Assembly: GCA_023461435.1 (NCBI GenBank)
Contig: JAEYLC010000029.1
Coordinates: 1-22,296 of the forward strand
Length of the DNA: 22,296 nucleotides
Direction: 5' to 3'
From: Bacillota bacterium
Lineage (GTDB): Bacteria; Bacillota; Clostridia; Christensenellales; SZUA-584
Part shown: in pieces, positions 1 through 7,073 of the stretch
Layout of the letters: every line of letters starts with the position of its first letter
How positions within the stretch are numbered: position 1 is the stretch's first letter
Notes under the pieces: model-generated
The model's input: only the letters and a program-made list of their open reading frames with translations
The model's database searches: none
What the model was told of the DNA's origin: nothing
Program-made: the position numbers and the translations under genes

Positions 1-13
1 GAGCAGACAGGTT

Positions 14-1753
14 ATGATATCTTTAACGATAGATGGAGTCAAAGTGGAAGTTCCTGATAACACTTCGGTTCTCGAAGCGGCCAGGGCTGCCAGCATTAAA
101 ATACCGACGCTTTGCTATTTGAAAGGCGTCAACGCCATCGGCGCCTGCCGTATGTGCCTCGTCGAAATGATCGAAGGAGGCCGCGGCCTTCAGGCGGCCT
201 GCGTGCTGCCCTCTGCCAACGGCATGGTGATTTCCACGAAATCCAAGGCCGTGCAGGAAGCGCGCCGCGTGAACTTAGAGCTGATACTCTCCAACCACGA
301 CAAGCGCTGCCTGAGTTGCGTGAGAAACCGCAGCTGCGAGCTGCAGAAGCTTTGCGAAGAGCTCAACGTCGAAGACGTGCCGTATGAAGGCCAGAGCTTC
401 GACCGCCCGCTCGATACGGGTTCCCCCTCGGTCGTCAGAGACCCCAACAAGTGCATACTGTGCCGCCGCTGCGTCGCGGTTTGCAACAACGTGCAGAAAA
501 TCGGCGCGGTGGGCGCCACGGAACGCGGCTTCCGCACCATCGTGGAGCCGGTGTTCGGCAAATCCTTAAAGGATGTGCCGTGCGTGAACTGCGGACAGTG
601 CATCACGGCCTGCCCGGTGGGCGCGCTGACCGAAAAGAGCGAAATTCAAAACGTATGGGACGCGATCAACGATTCTAAAAAGCACGTGGTTGTGCAGACG
701 GCTCCGGCCGTGCGTTTCGGCCTCGGCGAAGAGTTCGGCATTCCGGTGGGCACCAGCGTGACCGGCAAGATGGCCACGGCGTTGCGCCGCATCGGCTTCG
801 ATAAGATTTTCGACGTCGATTTCAGCGCGGACCTGACCATCATGGAGGAAGGCACCGAGCTTTTGGGCCGCATCAAGAACGGCGGCAAGCTGCCGATGAT
901 CACATCGTGCAGCCCGGGCTGGATCAAATACTGCGAGCATTTCTTTCCGGATTTCCTCGACAACCTTTCCACCTGCAAATCGCCCCATCAGATGGGCGGC
1001 GCGGTCATCAAGAGCTATTACGCGCAGAAGATGGGCATCGACCCGAAGGACATCTACGTGGTCTCCATCATGCCGTGCACCGCGAAGAAGTTTGAGAAGG
1101 AGCGCGAGGAGATGGCGGTGAACGGCCTTAGGGACGTGGACGCCGTGCTGACGACGCGCGAGCTGGCCCGCATGATCAAGCAGGCCAACATCGACTTTGC
1201 GAATCTCCCCGACAGCGATTTCGACCGTGTGCTCGGCGAATCGACAGGCGCGGCGGTGATATTCGGCGCCACAGGCGGCGTGATGGAAGCGGCGCTCCGC
1301 ACAGTGGCTGATATCCTCTCGGGTCAAGACCTGAAAGACATCGATTATGAATGCGTACGCGGCATCGATGGCGTCAAGGAAGCCACGGTCAGCGTAGGCG
1401 GCCTTGATATCAAGGTCGCGGTCGCGAGCGGCACCGGCAACGCGAAGAAGCTGCTCGAAGCCGTGCGCAACGGCGAAAAGGAATATCACTTCATCGAAGT
1501 CATGGGCTGCCCCGGCGGCTGCGTGACGGGCGGCGGACAGCCGATCGTCTCCGCGCAGGATAAGCTCAACATCAACCCGTATGTGCTGCGCGCGAAGGCC
1601 ACATACGCAGAAGACTGCGGCAAGCCCAAGAGAAAGTCGCATGATAACGAAGAGCTTAAGCTGCTCTATAAGGAGTTCCTCGGCGAGCCCAACAGCCACA
1701 AGGCTCACGAGCTGCTGCACACGCATTACCACGCGAGACCGAAATATCAGTAA
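14..1753 (+). CDS. hydA: [FeFe]-hydrogenase catalytic subunit (HndD/HydA type)
   Basis: Catalyses reversible proton reduction to H2 in the cytoplasm. Domain order in 579 residues: an N-terminal [2Fe-2S] ferredoxin domain (C34, C45, C48, C63), a His-Cys3 [4Fe-4S] site (H95, C99, C102, C108), two [4Fe-4S] sites (C147/C150/C153/C157 and C190/C193/C196/C200), then the H-cluster domain with TSCSPGW (297-303), IMPCTAKKFE (C355) and EVMGCPGGC (C499, C503). The C-terminal tail with ELLHTHY is the fused small-subunit region. Length is normal for clostridial monomer-type enzymes (about 574-580). The H-cluster motifs and tail resemble HndD of trimeric, NAD(P)-linked or electron-bifurcating hydrogenases, so hndA-C-like partners may lie just upstream of the window; this is inference. 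The frame is open to the window edge, but the protein begins as family members do at this ATG. The first L1 motif has Ser where CpI has a second Cys. Confidence 0.96.
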   Translation: MISLTIDGVKVEVPDNTSVLEAARAASIKIPTLCYLKGVNAIGACRMCLVEMIEGGRGLQAACVLPSANGMVISTKSKAVQEARRVNLELILSNHDKRCLSCVRNRSCELQKLCEELNVEDVPYEGQSFDRPLDTGSPSVVRDPNKCILCRRCVAVCNNVQKIGAVGATERGFRTIVEPVFGKSLKDVPCVNCGQCITACPVGALTEKSEIQNVWDAINDSKKHVVVQTAPAVRFGLGEEFGIPVGTSVTGKMATALRRIGFDKIFDVDFSADLTIMEEGTELLGRIKNGGKLPMITSCSPGWIKYCEHFFPDFLDNLSTCKSPHQMGGAVIKSYYAQKMGIDPKDIYVVSIMPCTAKKFEKEREEMAVNGLRDVDAVLTTRELARMIKQANIDFANLPDSDFDRVLGESTGAAVIFGATGGVMEAALRTVADILSGQDLKDIDYECVRGIDGVKEATVSVGGLDIKVAVASGTGNAKKLLEAVRNGEKEYHFIEVMGCPGGCVTGGGQPIVSAQDKLNINPYVLRAKATYAEDCGKPKRKSHDNEELKLLYKEFLGEPNSHKAHELLHTHYHARPKYQ

Positions 1754-1763
1754 ACAAACAGAC

Positions 1764-1798
1764 GAACCGCCGGAAAATCCGGCGGTTCTTTCAATTTT
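1764..1798 (+). terminator. Rho-independent terminator of the hydrogenase gene
   Basis: A perfect 11-bp stem (1764-1774 with 1778-1788, AAA loop) is followed by a T-rich tract. It lies 10 bases after the hydrogenase stop, which supports this gene being the last of its operon. Confidence 0.93.
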
Positions 1799-1913
1799 GC
1801 CGTCATCGTACAAACCATTATTTAAAATTACTCTGAAAATTCTCCCTTGGGAGTATGGCAATTTCTGCGATATTTCGCGATAATAGAGCAAATCTTATAA
1901 GGAGGTTCTTGCG

Positions 1914-2354
1914 ATGTTTATAATAGGAATCGTGATTTTTCTGGCGCTGCTGGCCGGCGTGGCGTTTTTGACGGGGGCTCCTCTGGCCTTTCTGGATTTC
2001 CCCAGCCTTATCGTGATACTGACACTGTCCCTCGCCGTACTGTTAATTTCCGGCTTAGCCGGTGATTTTCTCAAAGGCCTTAAACTGATGGGGAAAAAAG
2101 AGAATATGTACTCCACGATTGAGCTGAAGAGAATCTGCGAAGCCTTGAAGCTTTCCATCCGCACGGTTTTGCTGTCGGGCGTATTCGGCACTCTGGCGGG
2201 CATCGTGGGGTCTCTTTGGAATCTGAGCGACCCATCTTTCATCCCTCAAAACTTCGGAGTGGCGGTGCTGACGCTGCTTTATGCCATTGTGCTGACGTTT
2301 GTGCTGCTGCCGGTGCAGTCCAAAGCCAAAGCCGTCCTCGCGACACTCGAATAG
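1914..2354 (+). CDS. Small MotA/TolQ/ExbB-like membrane protein
   Basis: A 146-residue protein with about four membrane segments (roughly 2-22, 27-49, 82-101, 114-133). Two stretches look like MotA: LDFPSLIVIL near residue 27, and GTLAGIVGSLWNLSDP followed by AVLTLLYAIVLTFVLLP, matching the third and fourth helices of MotA (G-T-L-x-G-L, D-P, A-L-L-T-x-L-Y, L-P). True MotA is about 250-290 residues, so the cytoplasmic domains are almost absent and only a short charged loop (about 50-80) remains. No MotB or ExbD partner is visible. A strong AAGGAGG site precedes the ATG. It probably forms an operon with the LuxR-type gene 15 bases downstream. The role is unknown: an ion channel or a membrane sensing partner are both possible. 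The MotA resemblance is by eye. Confidence 0.85.
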   Translation: MFIIGIVIFLALLAGVAFLTGAPLAFLDFPSLIVILTLSLAVLLISGLAGDFLKGLKLMGKKENMYSTIELKRICEALKLSIRTVLLSGVFGTLAGIVGSLWNLSDPSFIPQNFGVAVLTLLYAIVLTFVLLPVQSKAKAVLATLE

Positions 2355-2369
2355 AAAGACCGCCGCTCT

Positions 2370-2993
2370 ATGAAGAAACGTTTATGCTTCATATCCGCCT
2401 TTGTGCTTTATCTGGCGCTACTGACGGTTTTAATGAGATTCGATCTGACGCTGATGATACAGCCTGTGCCCTTTGTCTGCCTTGCGGCGGGCATCGTGAT
2501 ACTCACGCTGTTCCGGTTTCAAAAGGGTATGCCGATCGGCAAGGTGCTGACCTTTGCGCGGTGGAACGCGCTCTTTTCGGGCGCGCTCATATCGCTGCTT
2601 TCCCTGCTTTCCGCGATATCGAAAGGCGCAGCCGATACCGAAAAGCTGCTGCAGAATCTGATTCCGCTTATTTACGGAAGCATTGCCTACATGCTTTTTT
2701 CTCTGGCACTGTCTTTTAAGAATAGTGACCGGAATACGGCTTCAGAGACGGCAGCCCTGTTTAGCGCTGAAGCAGCGCTGCCTGTATTTAAACAAAAGGG
2801 ATTTTCCGAGCGGGAATGCCACGTCGCGTTAAAGCTGCTCGAAGGCCTGCCCAACAAGCAGATTGCGAGCCAGCTCTACATTTCCGAATCCACGGTGAAA
2901 AAGCACATTCAAAACCTGTTCAGAAAGTGCGGCGCCGCGGACAGGCATGGACTTTATCCGGCTTTACACGCAATGGGCAAAGGAAGCGCATAA
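2370..2993 (+). CDS. Membrane-anchored LuxR-type (GerE HTH) transcriptional regulator
   Basis: 207 residues. The N-terminal half holds four likely membrane helices (about 6-26, 32-48, 66-84, 97-115). The C-terminal part (about 142-200) is a GerE/LuxR helix-turn-helix: FSERECHVALKLLEGLPNKQ, then IASQLYISESTVKKHIQNLF, the canonical layout in which the second helix recognises DNA. No response-regulator receiver domain and no autoinducer domain are present. The DNA-binding domain is therefore tethered to the membrane, and the signal probably arrives through the membrane part or through the MotA-like protein encoded 15 bases upstream. The ribosome binding site is weak (AGAAAG), which suggests translational coupling to the upstream gene. 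Regulatory targets cannot be read from the sequence; autoregulation is a reasonable guess. Confidence in the HTH family is high, in the signalling model low. Confidence 0.9.
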   Translation: MKKRLCFISAFVLYLALLTVLMRFDLTLMIQPVPFVCLAAGIVILTLFRFQKGMPIGKVLTFARWNALFSGALISLLSLLSAISKGAADTEKLLQNLIPLIYGSIAYMLFSLALSFKNSDRNTASETAALFSAEAALPVFKQKGFSERECHVALKLLEGLPNKQIASQLYISESTVKKHIQNLFRKCGAADRHGLYPALHAMGKGSA

Positions 2994-3027
2994 TACGATT
3001 AAATGAACGCAAATGTATTGAATGTCC

Positions 3028-3060
3028 ACGGCCGCGGAACATCCGGGGCCGTTTCATTTC
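3028..3060 (+). terminator. Terminator of the MotA-like/LuxR-type unit
   Basis: A GC-rich stem, 3028-3037 with 3043-3052, contains one internal mismatch and a 5-base loop, and is followed by TTCATTTCTTT. It lies 34 bases after the LuxR-type stop codon and just before the 3' end of the opposing SEC-C gene. Confidence 0.75.
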
Positions 3061-3061
3061 T

Positions 3062-4177
3062 TTACTCGTCTTGTTTATCTTTCCCGCAGCAATTCTTATA
3101 TTTTTTGCCGCTGCCGCAAGGGCATAGCTCGTTTCTTCCTGTTTTCTGCGGAAAAGCGATCACATTGCTTTTATTTGATGCTGTACTTTGCGTGTTTGAA
3201 CTGAACGGCTTTTGTGCCAATTCCTTTGGTGTAAATCCTTTGTTTATCCATAACGGTGTGTCGTTTTGAAACTCTACAAAAAGATCAATAAAAGACTGAA
3301 GCTCCTCTTGCGACTTCCATTCCAATTCAGTAATATCTTGCGGAACACCGTATATTTTCAACGAGCAGCAATGCTCAAGAGCGATGGATACCAGAAAATC
3401 CTCAGCCTCAAATTCGGATAAGCCTTTATCGCGCAGCATTTTAAGCAGCGGAACAAAATTCTTCGGTTCCTTTACGAGACCATTCATAGCCGTATTAAGA
3501 AAATCATCCTTTGTATACATGCAATAAGGCATGTCCTTGCGATCTTGCATCGCCCAGTACCAATCCGAGATACTGTCGATGGAGCTATGAAACCACCAGA
3601 AACCGTCTTTTGTGGGAACTCGCATAGATAAGGCCATCATATTTGCGCGGCGCATTAAAAATGCTTTCATATCATCCATGCTCCAATCAGGAAAACAAAC
3701 TTTCAAAATGCGCAGAAAATGCTGTTCTTCTAAGAGGCCATAAGTCATCAAAATACCTTGTGCGCATTCCTCAATTTCCTGCAGTTCGACAACTTGATCC
3801 TGCATATCCTCCAGCTTATTCACGACATTTTCCATGAAGCTCGCAATTTTCAGTTTACCCGCACTATAGTCAATCAGCCCCCACAGTTCAAGCTGGCCGC
3901 AAAGTTCATCCAAAAGCAGCCGAGTCTCTTCATCCCTGGCGTAAGCAGGAACTTGTCCATTCTTTTTCTCTTCAAATATTTCTAACATAAACAATAATAC
4001 ATGCAAACTAAGTATAGAAAGAAAAGCATCTGAGTTTTGCATGTATATCTGCGCAAGCTTATCCGCCATTTTGTCCTTGTTCCAAGACGACGGCAAATTC
4101 TCTCCAAAATGTATCGCGTTGTCCTGCATATCCGATTTGCGCAGGTTCATAAGGCATTGAATAAGATCCTGATTCAT
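3062..4177 (-). CDS. SEC-C motif protein of unknown function
   Basis: 371 residues. The C-terminus (about 347-366) carries a complete SEC-C zinc-binding motif, NELCPCGSGKKYKNCCG, with the C-x-C-x8-CC pattern that also occurs at the end of SecA. The rest (1-345) is an acidic, largely helical domain that I do not recognise. It has no signal peptide and no clear membrane helix; one hydrophobic stretch near 53-68 could be a buried helix. SEC-C tails often bind zinc and can mediate contacts with other proteins, but no specific role follows here. The start has a good upstream site (AGGAAAGGG). The gene is clearly more AT-rich than the hydrogenase or flavodiiron genes around it, with A/T-ending codons, which suggests acquisition by transfer. 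It is divergent from the GNAT gene. Confidence 0.88.
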   Translation of the reverse strand: MNQDLIQCLMNLRKSDMQDNAIHFGENLPSSWNKDKMADKLAQIYMQNSDAFLSILSLHVLLFMLEIFEEKKNGQVPAYARDEETRLLLDELCGQLELWGLIDYSAGKLKIASFMENVVNKLEDMQDQVVELQEIEECAQGILMTYGLLEEQHFLRILKVCFPDWSMDDMKAFLMRRANMMALSMRVPTKDGFWWFHSSIDSISDWYWAMQDRKDMPYCMYTKDDFLNTAMNGLVKEPKNFVPLLKMLRDKGLSEFEAEDFLVSIALEHCCSLKIYGVPQDITELEWKSQEELQSFIDLFVEFQNDTPLWINKGFTPKELAQKPFSSNTQSTASNKSNVIAFPQKTGRNELCPCGSGKKYKNCCGKDKQDE

Positions 4178-4290
4178 TGATAAATCCCTTTCCTCATGAT
4201 TGCTGTTTTTTTTTCAATAAATATTGTATCATATTTCATGATATCACATTTCTCGCCCTTATTCCTCGAAAAGTTTATATGGAGTTTATG

Positions 4291-4761
4291 ATGGATACCG
4301 AGTATAGAATTATAGAAATAGAAGAACAACAGCTGGCGGCAGCGCTCAGCCTCGTTTTGGACGTTTTCCTTGAGTTTGAAGCGCCCGAATACTGCGAGGA
4401 AGGCGTGGCCGAATTCAAACGCTATATCGAGCTTGATGCGATAAGGGAAAAGCTTGATACGGACGAGCTTCAAATGTGGGTTTGTCTCTTGGACAGCATC
4501 GTGACCGGCGTGATCGCGCTGCGTCCCCCCTGCCATGTCAGCCTGCTGTTTGTGGATAAGCGTTATCACCGTCAGGGCATCGCGCGGGCGCTGTTTGAGC
4601 ATATGCTGGCACATGTCAAAGAGAATACGGAGTTCACCGAAATCACCGTGAATTCATCGCCGTATGCGGCGGGGTTTTACCGCCGTATGGGCTTTGCCGA
4701 TACGGACGCGGAGCAGACCGTGAACGGGATAAGGTTCATACCGATGAAACGAAATATATAG
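4291..4761 (+). CDS. GNAT family N-acetyltransferase
   Basis: 156 residues from the chosen start. The acetyl-CoA binding motif A is visible as SLLFVDKRYHRQGIARALFE (R/Q-x-x-G-x-A, about residues 86-105), followed by the later GNAT elements ITVNSSPYAAGFYRRMGF. It transfers an acetyl group from acetyl-CoA to an unknown amine, probably a small molecule or a protein N-terminus. The open frame extends upstream to 4177, but GGAG at 4281-4284 sits 6 bases before this ATG, and the extra N-terminal residues overlap the divergent promoter area, so I prefer 4291; ATG 4279 and ATG 4288 are alternatives. It is a stand-alone gene followed directly by a repeat element that may serve as its terminator. Confidence 0.85.
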   Translation: MDTEYRIIEIEEQQLAAALSLVLDVFLEFEAPEYCEEGVAEFKRYIELDAIREKLDTDELQMWVCLLDSIVTGVIALRPPCHVSLLFVDKRYHRQGIARALFEHMLAHVKENTEFTEITVNSSPYAAGFYRRMGFADTDAEQTVNGIRFIPMKRNI

Positions 4762-4767
4762 AATCAA

Positions 4768-4901
4768 CAATCCTCAGTCAGCAAAGCTGAATGAACGACA
4801 TACCCCTCCGGGGCACAGGCAGGGGTCGTTCTCTACATTTTGTGATAGACCTGGCCTCCTTTTTTACGAGGAGGTGGCACGCGCAGCGTGACGGAGGATT
4901 G
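4768..4901 (+). repeat. Hairpin-rich intergenic repeat, copy 1
   Basis: The element begins with CAATCCTCAGTCAGC and ends with TGACGGAGGATTG. The ends are inverted repeats of each other over 13 bases with one mismatch. The last 32 bases (4870-4901) are identical to the end of copy 2 (5630-5661) and contain the small hairpin CACGCGCAGCGTG. The middle carries an interrupted stem (GAACGAC...AGGGGTCGTTC, 4793-4831) and CTCC/GGAG pairing that are not in copy 2. No open frame is present. This fits a non-autonomous MITE-like or REP-like family; no target-site duplication is visible. Confidence 0.8.
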
Positions 4902-4985
4902 CGCAAGCCGACGCTGTGAAAAATCACAAATGTTTGGGGAAACTAATATCAAAACGTTAATTCAATAAATTCTTGAGGAAATAAA

Positions 4986-5504
4986 GTGAATAAACAGTTT
5001 GACTATGGCGGCTGGCATTTTGATTTTGACAAAGAAAAGACGCAGTTATTTTACTCGGCATATCATGACTTATGCAGTTGCGCAAGCTGCCGGAATTTCT
5101 ATGCCAACGCCACGTCGCTTCCGGTTGAGCTTAAAAGCTTCTTGGAGCAATTCGGAATTGACGCCGCAAAGCCGATCGAGCAGTGGTCGCTCGAAGCGGA
5201 TAGAGCGCATGCAACCGTGAATAATGCGGTCTATTATGCCGTTACCGGAACCGCCCGGTCCAATCATGGTCGCCCTGTCGATATCGGCTCAGTTGAAATT
5301 ACGGTCATGGCGCCAAGCCCTGATGATGTCGTGCATTGCCCCGAAAACTCTCCGAATGCGGACATTGAAGAACCGTATTTTATGCTTCAATTGCTCAATC
5401 TTTGGCTGCCTTGGACAGTGGGAGACGATATTGAAGACTGTTATCCAGAACCAAAATCTTTTGGACAAAGAATACATGCGCTTTTTAAGCGGGCAAAGAA
5501 ATAG
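4986..5504 (+). CDS. Protein of unknown function with CxCxxC motif
   Basis: 172 residues, soluble and acidic, with many aromatic residues near both ends (FDYGGWHFDF at 5-14; LLNLWLPW near the C-terminus). The only clear motif is LCSCASCRNFY around residue 30-40, a C-x-C-x-x-C cluster that could bind a metal. I have the impression that this motif occurs in uncharacterised Bacillota proteins but cannot name the family. The start is GTG, chosen because GAGGA at 4975-4979 is well spaced and no ATG fits. The gene stands alone between two direct copies of the hairpin-rich repeat (ending at 4901 and starting at 5554). Base composition is more AT-rich than the flavodiiron gene that follows. No function is proposed. 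Confidence 0.78.
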   Translation: MNKQFDYGGWHFDFDKEKTQLFYSAYHDLCSCASCRNFYANATSLPVELKSFLEQFGIDAAKPIEQWSLEADRAHATVNNAVYYAVTGTARSNHGRPVDIGSVEITVMAPSPDDVVHCPENSPNADIEEPYFMLQLLNLWLPWTVGDDIEDCYPEPKSFGQRIHALFKRAKK

Positions 5505-5553
5505 ATATTCAGCGCTGTGAAGCGTTTGCATGAGAAGAAGCGCTGATCGCTCT

Positions 5554-5661
5554 CAATCCTCAGTCAGCTTAGCTGACAGCTCCTTTAAGAAAGGAGCCTT
5601 CTCGCACATGTAAAAGCCTCCTTTTGAAAGGAGGTGGCACGCGCAGCGTGACGGAGGATTG
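5554..5661 (+). repeat. Hairpin-rich intergenic repeat, copy 2
   Basis: 108 bases in the same orientation as copy 1, with the same CAATCCTCAGTCAGC start and an identical 32-base end. It is made of a chain of small hairpins: GTCAGCTTAGCTGAC, GCTCCTTTAAGAAAGGAGC, CCTCCTTTTGAAAGGAGG and CACGCGCAGCGTG. It has no coding potential. Together with copy 1 it brackets the gene at 4986-5504 as direct repeats. Confidence 0.83.
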
Positions 5662-5688
5662 AACGTTCGTGAGATTATTGACCACATA

Positions 5689-5716
5689 GCAAAACAGGAG
5701 GGCTTAGGGGCCCTCC
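5689..5716 (-). terminator. Terminator of the flavodiiron gene
   Basis: On the minus strand a 7-bp stem GGAGGGC/GCCCTCC (5710-5716 with 5697-5703, 6-base loop) is followed by TGTTTTGC. It lies about 60 bases after the flavodiiron stop codon. Confidence 0.75.
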
Positions 5717-5774
5717 CATTATTTAAATATTATAATCATGAATTGGAACGGTCAAGACCATTCCCACATTTCTA

Positions 5775-6980
5775 TTACTCCAGCACCGATGCCGCGACCG
5801 CGTCAGCAAGCGCGAACAGCTCGTCCATCTGAGGTTCCTTCAGCGACGATCTGATCACGAGCGGCGGCGCGAGCAGCTCCATCTGCTTCATTTCGCCGAT
5901 CAGCTTTTCCATCTCGGTGTGCGCGGCGGGCGCCCATGAACCGTTGCCCACAATGGCGACCTTGCGCCCCCGGAGATTCAGCACCGCCATCTCTCTTAGC
6001 AATGCTTCCATACCAAAATAAAGCCCCGCGTTGTACGTCGGCGACGCGACGATCAAATGGCTGTATTTGAACGCGTCCGCAATGATATACGACGCGTGTG
6101 TCTTGGATACATCATACACGCGCATGTCCTGCACGCCCTTTTCCGCGAGCCTGTTCGCGATCGCGTCGGACGCGTTTGCGGTGTTGCCGTACATCGACGC
6201 GTATGCGATGACCACGCCCTTCTTTTCGGGCTCGTAGCGGCTCCACTTGTCATATTTTTCGAGGAAATAGCCGATATCTTTGCGCCATACCGGGCCATGC
6301 AGCGGGCAGATCATTTTGATATCCGTCCCCTCGAGCTTCTTGAAAAGCGCCTGCACCTGGCTGCCGTAGCGCCCGACGATGTTCGTGTAATAGCGGCGCG
6401 CCTCATCGAGGAAGTGTCCTTCAAAATCGTACTCATCGCTGAAAATGCTGCCCGAGAGGGCGCCGAACGTGCCGAACGCATCCGCGGAAAACAGTATGCC
6501 CCGCGTCTGTTCGTATGTGACCATGACCTCGGGCCAATGCACCATGGGCGCAAACACAAAGCGCAGCGTATGGCTTCCGATGCTCAGCGTATCGCCGTCC
6601 TTCACTTCATACAGCCGCGTCTCAATATCAAAATCGTAGAACTGGCGTATCATGTTGAACGTCTTTGAGTTGCCGACGATCTTAAGCTTCGGAAAGCGGA
6701 ACGTTAAGTCTCCGATAAACGCGCAGTGGTCGGGCTCCATATGATTGATCACGAGATAGTCGATCTCGCGGCCGTTCAATACGTGTAAGAGGTTTTCGAG
6801 AAACTGCTGCGTGATCGCCGAGTCCACGGTGTCCATCAGCGTGACCTTCTCGTCCATGATCAGATACGAATTGTAGCAGACGCCGCATGGCAGCGGAAAC
6901 ATGTTTTCAAACAGCGCAAGCCGCCTGTCGTTTCCCCCCACCCAGAATATTTGCGGCGAAACCTCCTGTGATATATGCAT
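5775..6980 (-). CDS. fprA: Flavodiiron protein (FprA-type O2/NO reductase)
   Basis: A 401-residue A-type flavoprotein that reduces O2 to water or NO to N2O, usually fed by rubredoxin or a flavoprotein reductase; it protects anaerobes in the cytoplasm. The N-terminal metallo-beta-lactamase-like domain (1-250) shows the full diiron ligand set: H80, E82, D84, H85 (INHMEPDH), H148, D167 and H228 (CPLHGP). The C-terminal flavodoxin domain binds FMN through ASMYGNTANA (about 261-270) and a later SPTYNAG loop. Length is standard for class A, with no extra C-terminal module. It lies downstream of cysteine desulfurase and thiI on the same strand without a clear terminator between, but has its own extended -10 promoter, so it can be transcribed separately. 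Products such as the hydrogenase in this window are oxygen-sensitive, which fits its role. Confidence 0.96.
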   Translation of the reverse strand: MHISQEVSPQIFWVGGNDRRLALFENMFPLPCGVCYNSYLIMDEKVTLMDTVDSAITQQFLENLLHVLNGREIDYLVINHMEPDHCAFIGDLTFRFPKLKIVGNSKTFNMIRQFYDFDIETRLYEVKDGDTLSIGSHTLRFVFAPMVHWPEVMVTYEQTRGILFSADAFGTFGALSGSIFSDEYDFEGHFLDEARRYYTNIVGRYGSQVQALFKKLEGTDIKMICPLHGPVWRKDIGYFLEKYDKWSRYEPEKKGVVIAYASMYGNTANASDAIANRLAEKGVQDMRVYDVSKTHASYIIADAFKYSHLIVASPTYNAGLYFGMEALLREMAVLNLRGRKVAIVGNGSWAPAAHTEMEKLIGEMKQMELLAPPLVIRSSLKEPQMDELFALADAVAASVLE

Positions 6981-7047
6981 TGAGACCTACCCCTCTTTCA
7001 ATAAAAATAGAAACTGTTAAGAATCAGCCAATCCTTTTATTTATTTC

Positions 7048-7056
7048 ATTATAGCA
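7048..7056 (-). promoter_or_regulatory. Extended -10 promoter element for fprA
   Basis: On the minus strand TGCTATAAT (TGN plus a perfect TATAAT) lies between the thiI stop and the fprA start, about 67 bases upstream of the fprA ATG. No convincing -35 is seen, as is usual for extended -10 promoters. Confidence 0.6.
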
Positions 7057-7073
7057 GCGGGCATACAGCGCGT

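Noticed and set aside
566..1891. A 441-codon open frame on the strand opposite the hydrogenase gene
   Set aside because: It is a shadow of GC-rich codon use in the hydrogenase; its translation shows no domain and runs through the terminator.
4174..4614. Minus-strand open frame overlapping the GNAT gene and abutting the SEC-C start
   Set aside because: It overlaps a convincing acetyltransferase on the other strand and shows no domain.
4768..5661. CRISPR array
   Set aside because: The repeats are few, long, hairpin-rich and not evenly spaced, and no cas gene is present.
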